Shown in pieces: positions 57,901 to 64,000 of a stretch of DNA of 64,000 bases. The notes under the pieces were generated by a model, which saw only the letters and a program-made list of their open reading frames with translations, did no database searches and was not told where the DNA came from. This DNA is from Pterois miles. Lineage: Eukaryota > Chordata > Actinopteri > Perciformes > Scorpaenidae. Location of the stretch: NCBI GenBank assembly GCA_947000775.1, contig CAMQGK010000567.1, positions 21,048,001-21,112,000 of the forward strand, given 5' to 3'. The translations under genes were made by a program, and so were the position numbers. Positions within the stretch are counted from its first letter, which is position 1. Every line of letters starts with the position of its first letter.

Positions 57901-59444
57901 GTGGTCTGGTGAATGTTGGAAACGACTTGCTGAAGTAAAAGCAGACAGGTAGTAGGACGTAGGACTAAAGTTAATCCATTAAGATGTGATCTATGATGTG
58001 TTAATAGTTTCTGAACATTTCACAGAGACATAGAGCGACCAAGCCTGAGTAAAGGCCGAGGTTAGTTTCACATTATCTATCACTCAGCTACTGTACAAAA
58101 AAAAAACACACATCCCAGCAGTTTTAGAGTCAAAGAGCCAAGTAGCTGAAGTTGATGGAACACAGTAACAGATAAGATTACGATCTACTCAAAGTGGTGT
58201 CCCGTCTTCTGTCGCGGGACGTGTTGTAGCATGATGCCCCATCTCCTCTGAACTCTGCTTCACCCCATTATCAGATAGTGAGGCTCTCATCCAGCACCAT
58301 CACGCTCAGCATTTCATCTGCAGCCCTGAGCGTGCTTTGCTGTGGCTTATTTAGTTACAGCACAGCAAGCGGGACGAATACACGAAGCGACGGCTTTAGA
58401 GTTATGCTGCATCTATTCGGTTGATGTCTCTATGAGATATTTCTGGAACAAAGTTGGATTAGTGAATGTTGCTTCAGTAACATTTCAGAAAGGCACAAAG
58501 GCCTCGTTAATGGCGTGGAAAGATGGGTGATGCAGAAGGGTTTTGCCTTTCCTGTCACTAGCACCTCACCACATTAAGAAAGCTGCATGATAGATTGTTG
58601 TTCGGGGGCATTTTGCGAACTGGACAGTCATTGTGTTTTCCAAGAGGTTTGTTTTTAATCCTTGCTGCTCCCCCTCGACCTGCATTCATGCATGCATGCT
58701 CCCCTTTTGTAAATTTATTTGTTGGACAGTGTAATCAAATGAAAGGTAAGTACTCTCGACAAACAACAGTAATTGTTAGTGGCCATTGTATTGAGCTGTC
58801 CGACATGCACTCGAACAAAGCAGTTTTTATGTTGTTTGGGACATTCTGGGAATTTGCGTCATTCATTTGTGATCGCAGGCGTGTTTTTGACTCAAATAGA
58901 AATAAATGACAAGGCATTGTTCAGACAAATAGCTGTCTGTCCTTGCAATTAAAGGGAGCAATGGCCATTCAGTATTTCAGATAAAAAGATGATCATTACA
59001 TCATTTTTCACACATCCCGAGGCAGAGGTGAAACAGTTTGGCTTGGTAACTTGTTTCAGGATGAAAAACACCAAAGGAAACCGGTCCAGACTATCCGAGA
59101 GGTCCCTCTGGCTGTCGTCCAACCTCTTAAATCAGATGTGCAACAACAGCTCCGGGTTATTTCCTAGAACAGAGAGCAAGCAGGGCGAAACAACACATGT
59201 TTAAGAGGACCTTGATTGGTCTGGCCCGAGTGATTCACAGCTTAGGGCCCAGAGCTGCAGCTCTAGCAGGATATCATAACTAGCCTCACACCTTCAAGCC
59301 CAGCAGTTCCACTCCAATCGCTATGAATAGATTCTGCTTATGAATATATGAAACCAAAATGTTCTGGTGGCTTGTAGTCCGACCAATCACTTGATCACTT
59401 TGGATGCAAGCAGGTAAACAGTCTGTGTGGAGAGTAGGGATGCC
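57901..59444. other. No gene seen
   Basis: Several short plus-strand frames (58342-58530, 58595-58909, 58989-59204) lack any recognised motif. No splice-bounded exon could be supported. Confidence 0.45.
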
Positions 59445-59900
59445 ACGGTGTTACCGATTACACTAGACAAGAAAAGTTGACGCTCAGTATACGTAGAGTG
59501 CTTACATTGATCTTTAAGAAAGAAAAAGAAAGAAAGAAAGATATTCCTTTATTAGTCCCACAGTGGGGAAATTCAGTTTTTTACACTCTGTTGTTCACAC
59601 AGTACAGTTCACACAGTACATATACATGTCAATGGAGAGATGTCAGAGTGATGGGGCTGCTCCTGACAAGCGCCCAGAGCAGTTGGGGGTTTGGTGCCTT
59701 GCTCAGGGGCACCTCGGCAGTGCCCAAGAGGTAAACTGGCACCTCTCCAGCAACCAGTTGGTCTTGGTCCATGGGGGATTTGAACCCGGGTCCTCCACAT
59801 CCTAACCCAAGTCCTTACGGACTGAGCTACTGCCGCCCCAAACTACACTTTACTGTTGGATTTCTGTGTGGCTGTGTGATGGCTTCTCCGGTCAACCTTT
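59445..59900 (+). repeat. Second copy of the 37740-38015 repeat, split by a SINE
   Basis: The left part is 59445-59514 and the right part 59840-59905. Together they follow the order of the uninterrupted copy. Confidence 0.55.
59515..59839 (-). mobile_element. tRNA-derived SINE (SINE-1), copy 4
   Basis: Minus-strand head GGGGCGGCAGTAGCTCAG, B box GGTTCAAATCC, body ending GGGACTAATAAAGG and a CTTTCTTTCTTTC tail. About 215 bp look identical to copy 3. Confidence 0.92.
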
Positions 59901-60004
59901 TGCTGCAGGGCAGCAGGTTTCCACCTGGCACCGTGTGCACCATGCACACCAACCGTCACCGCTCAATTCTTCACACAAAATTTACAAATGACCTCATTAC
60001 TGCA

Positions 60005-60235
60005 CACCAGTGCAGTGGTTAGCACTGTCGCCTCGCCACAGCAAGAGGGTCACAGGCTGAAAGCCCTTCTATGTGGAGTTTGCATGTTCCCCCATGTTAG
60101 CGTGGGTTTTCTCCAGGTTCTCAGGCTTCCTCCCACACTCCAAAGACATGCAGGTTAACTATTGACTCTAAATTGCCTGTAGGTGTGAATGGTTGTCTGT
60201 CTCAATGTGCCCTGTGATGGACCGGCGACCTGCAG
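60005..60235 (+). mobile_element. SINE-2 copy
   Basis: The head-like CAGTGCAGTGGTTAGCACTG is followed by TCGCCTCGCCACAGCAAGAG, GAGTTTGCATGTTCCCCC, CAGGCTTCCTCCCACACTCC and GTGAATGGTTGTCTGTCTC. It breaks off at GGACCGGCGACCTGCAG. Confidence 0.8.
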
Positions 60236-63200
60236 AAATGGGTTTTATTACTATTTTAAAAAAGCAAAATGACGGTGGGGGCAAGTAATGTAAACGGTGT
60301 ATTCTCAAACACTGTGCAACAGCGGTAACACCGACTACCGCAGCAAGCCTAGCAGAGAGCAAAATGCACAGAACGTATTGGCTGAAATGCCGTCTAGGAA
60401 ACCACAGGCCACCGTCAGACAATAGTTTAGCTTTTTATTAGCTTTGTTAATTAAAACAATGATCAACACTCAGAAGAGGAATATCCGCCAGTTGCACTCA
60501 AACCCCAGTAATAATGGTCGCTGCCCCCAGAGGCTAAATTGTCATCTGAGCGATACCTCCCACCGATGTGAATCCCATCATCCTGCATCAAGCAGACATA
60601 AAAGTGAGTAATCTGAATAAGTATGACCGACTTACTTACATATGTCTTCAGGGTGTTTCTTAAAAAATCTTTTATTTTTTTGGTTTTTTTTTTTAGAGAA
60701 TCTCATTTTAGAAAAAGCTTCATTTTGTGTTCAGCTTTGGGACATTTGGTGAATCTAAAAATATGCAGATACAATATGCATCAAGGCATAAAACTACCAC
60801 ATCTGTGACATTAGACGTGAAGGAGAGTAAGAGAAGGACCTTTGGTGTAAAGGTCACAGAGTAGAATTAAACAAATAGGTCTTCAGTGTGGTGTTACTGG
60901 TGAGTCAAGGCTCTGAATTTTTGTTGACAACTTCACAAATGTGTAACGGCAAGTCTTGGGAGTCAGGACCTAAAAATTGGGGTCAGAAAGGGTTGAGAAA
61001 CTCTTTCTTGTCTCTCTCTCGCTTTCGTCATCCCTTCAGCAGGACTCCACCAAGCACTGAGTCTGGTTAATCATTGCTCGTGCTTGGTGCAGAAAGTGGT
61101 GCAGGCCCAGCCAGTGTGTTAGGAAATGAGTGTCTACATGTGTTTGCGTGAGGAGAGAGAGAGTGCACGAGAAAGAGAGAGAGCGGAGGGAAACCCGTGG
61201 AAAACTGTCACACGCTGGCGTAACACTCGCTGTAACCAGGAGCATGCTCACTCACGTCATCCTCTCTGCTGTACCCACACGCATGCTTAGATGCCAGAAA
61301 GATGCTTGACAACTTTCTCTGGTAAGATCTTACACTTACAGTACAGATGTTTGGTTTAGCAGAACTTAGGCTCCGTCTGGTGTGACTGATATAGTGTGGC
61401 TGTTGTTTTTTCATGCCATTAATGTGAACCATGAAGATATGCTTTTAACGTCCTAATGAGCTGTAACTGATCCTGGAGGTTTTGAATCAAAGTCAACATG
61501 CTTCTTTGTTTAAAGCTACTGGTTTCCAACATGGGGGCCCCCACTAAGGGTTGCCAAAGCTTCTTCTAATTTTTATGATATTTCATATTTATTTGAGTCA
61601 TTTCCTGATTAAGATGATAAACACTTATTTTTTTTTTTTTTACATATAACCTATTTTTGTGCTCAAAGTTAAAAGTTGTCGCTTAAATGGGAATATGATG
61701 TATAACTATAGTAGACGCTGCAGGTCATACTGTACGTCATCCTCAAAGCTGCAGGCGCATTCATGCTTGTTTGAGTCTGAGCATAAATCTGTTTATCTCT
61801 CACTTTGTCTTTCTAGTTGGTTAGTTATGTAGTTAGCGAGACCAACTTGTTGCATTACCTGAGGGTTTTCATTATATTTTTATAGTTTTGTCCACCTTAC
61901 TTTAGTATTTATTTTCACAATCTGTGTGTGCTGAGAACGGGTGCAATCAACGCGGTGAATTACACAACATCTCACTGACAGAATTAACACAACACACTCT
62001 CTCTCACTTGTTCACTTCTTTACCTCACAGAAACGGATAGCAGCCAATACTGGAGGTTTGCGGGCCTCTAAAAGGTCCGAACAACAGGAGTACAAACCTT
62101 TCAACCCTCCAGAAAACCAGAGAAATGTCTCATTGGAGAAATAAATGAATCACAGTGCAGTAACGGGAAAACTCATCTCTGAAGCAAAATTCACAGAAAA
62201 TAATCTCAAAATTCATCCAAATCAGTCCTTTCACACAAACTTCCTGCAGTTATTGTGTTCACTATTTGGGTTAATTGTGCCGTTTATCAGTTCTGTACTG
62301 TTATTGTTGTGCACTCAATAAATATGTCACTTAGTCAGGGGTCGTCAGTCTCAATGAGAGAAATGGTGTCCCTAAAGGAAAAAGGTTGGGAAACACTGTT
62401 TTAAACCATTTATGTTGCTGTAAAACTCAAAATGTAACAGCAGTGGAAACTGAATTGTGACTTCATTCAACATGTCTGATGGTGCTGTGATCTCAGCCGG
62501 ACCGGTCCTGACCCGATGTCAGACCAGACAGGAGTATCTCTGATCCCTCCGGCGCCTGGCGCAGTCAGCCAGTCTACTACAGCTAATGCTAACTGCATCC
62601 TGTGGTCATTACACCGAACAGGCCATTTAGAAAGTATGGCTCTTTGAGTTAGATATTATCTGAAGTCTGAGCCTTCAGTCGAGCTTTGTGATATAAGGGT
62701 GGACATTTACATTGTGACTGGAACCGTGCGCCGGCTATCAACCCAGACTTTAGAAGCTTGTTGACATGTTCAGTCAAAATGCAGACTACAGAACTCACTT
62801 GTTGTAAGTTTACACAATTACATGCTGTACATCTGTCATGACACATTGTGTTTGTACTTCTTGAGCAAACACCAGTAAACAAAAGAAACACGTCAACATC
62901 CTCCTCGCCGCCACGAGACTCGAACGGAATGGAATTTGAAACGTTTTAGCCAAAAATGTTCCCATGGTCAAGGTGTTTTTTGCAGAAACGTTTCAGATTT
63001 CGTTCTGTTCTCCGGCTTCAAATCAAATCTGTCTTTTGGGGTGGGGGGTGGGGGGGTTGTTTGCACCGCCGATCGATGCACAGGTGAGTGACCTCTGGCA
63101 CACGCTGACACACGCTCGACCAAACACTGACAGGCTTTAAGACGAAGCTGGACAGCTGGCCAACTGCGAGTACCCGAGTGGGTGCAGCTCTGCTGAGCTG

Positions 63201-64000
63201 CAGCTGTTTCATTGAAGGGACAAACAACATTTCCTGGAGCTTTTTGGCGTCTGATGTTCTGGGTAGTTCTGCATATACACCATATACACCGTGGCTCAAA
63301 TCTTGTTGTAATTATAACCCAGTGTTCTCCTGTTTTGGTCCTCTTGTTTTGCCAAGTTGAGGCGAGGTAATAAGTGGTGTGCTTGCAATGATGGATTGTG
63401 TGTCTCTCTGTCATCCAGGCAGTGTGGCGAGCGTAGATAAGCCCCCTTATGAGGTGAAAACCCTTCCCTGTCCGTCCTGCAGTATCCCCTCTCAGCACCA
63501 ACAATAAGGGATGTCACGGCTGTTCCTCTTTTCAGCAATGCTGATTGTCTCCTGCAGCATGGAGGTAAGTCCCAGGAGCACACTCGCATATACTTGCAGA
63601 GGTGAACAGCCTCCATGTAAGTCTGTGAACTTCCATTAGTCGCAGGCCTTTACAGTACAAGGGCAGGTGTTGCTTCTTTAGCTCTGCTGCTTTCTGAAAC
63701 AAGCCAGAGAGAGTTTGGGTGCGGAAGTCTAAATAAACTATCCCTGTCTTTTTAATGACATGAGTGTTACAGTATACAATAGATCAGCCTGTCCACACAG
63801 TAGCACAAGCCCCCCCCATAAGGCACCACATTAGAGTGGGTCACAGCGGGTTGTTTACAGCTATTGTATAAATGAAGTGAGGTGAAACAAATGAATGACA
63901 ATTCAGTTAATATGCCCGTTTTGTCTTTGTGAAGCTCACGTTAACAACTTTCTTGCCCACCTGCTTACACTACATCAATCAAGTCCACAAATGACAGACC
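60236..64000. other. No gene seen in about 3.8 kb
   Basis: GA-rich tracts (about 61147-61190) and a T run at 61628-61641 are present. The largest frames (62968-63504 and 63296-63616, minus) overlap one another and show no domain, signal peptide or membrane segment. No recognised repeat covers most of this stretch, so unseen short exons are possible. Confidence 0.45.

Noticed and set aside
62968..63616. Two overlapping minus-strand frames of 178 and 106 codons
   Set aside because: No domain, hydrophobic segment or conserved-looking motif. Overlap in different frames suggests chance openness in moderately GC-rich DNA.

Overview
The window looks like nuclear DNA of a ray-finned fish, probably a percomorph teleost. 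It holds one intact intronless GPCR gene at the left edge, followed by about 63 kb of AT-rich non-coding sequence packed with short non-autonomous transposons, tRNA-derived SINEs, microsatellites and minisatellites. The teleost call rests on the repeat families (recognised from memory, not by search) and on the style of the GPCR. There is no prokaryotic gene organisation, operon, CRISPR array or ribosomal RNA.

Layout. 0.2-1.2 kb: class A GPCR on the minus strand, with a probable 5'UTR splice acceptor just upstream of its ATG. 1.8-9.4 kb: MITE fragments, a large inverted-repeat element with a perfect 31-bp hairpin at its centre, a hAT element with a perfect 8-bp target duplication, and a SINE. 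9.4-11.2 kb: a TTAA-flanked element carrying an inserted element with 23 exact 51-bp repeats. 11.5-20 kb: further MITEs. 20-21.2 kb: a second copy of the minisatellite-bearing element between inverted MITE arms. 21.3-22.0 kb: the only CpG-rich stretch, a weak candidate for a promoter and first exon. 22-31 kb: hAT and TTAA MITEs, including a three-deep nest (SINE in hAT in TTAA element). 33-43 kb: three more minisatellite-element copies, (CA)n, (GCC)n and a SINE. 44-60 kb: a SINE-2 dimer, a tandem array with three-unit higher-order structure, MITEs, a ~360-bp tandem repeat and a SINE. 60-64 kb: no gene recognised.

The most unusual content is a local family of six related element copies (called MS elements here). 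Each carries the same minisatellite core or its flank, but the core has expanded independently: 23 x 51 bp, 4 x 51 bp, 6 x 52 bp, 11 x 52 bp, about 1.5 units, and none. Family names such as TTAA-A, hAT-1 and MS element are local labels. Superfamily assignments rest on target duplications and terminal sequences read directly here. No coding exon other than the GPCR could be supported, although scattered short exons of a long-intron gene could easily be missed by eye.
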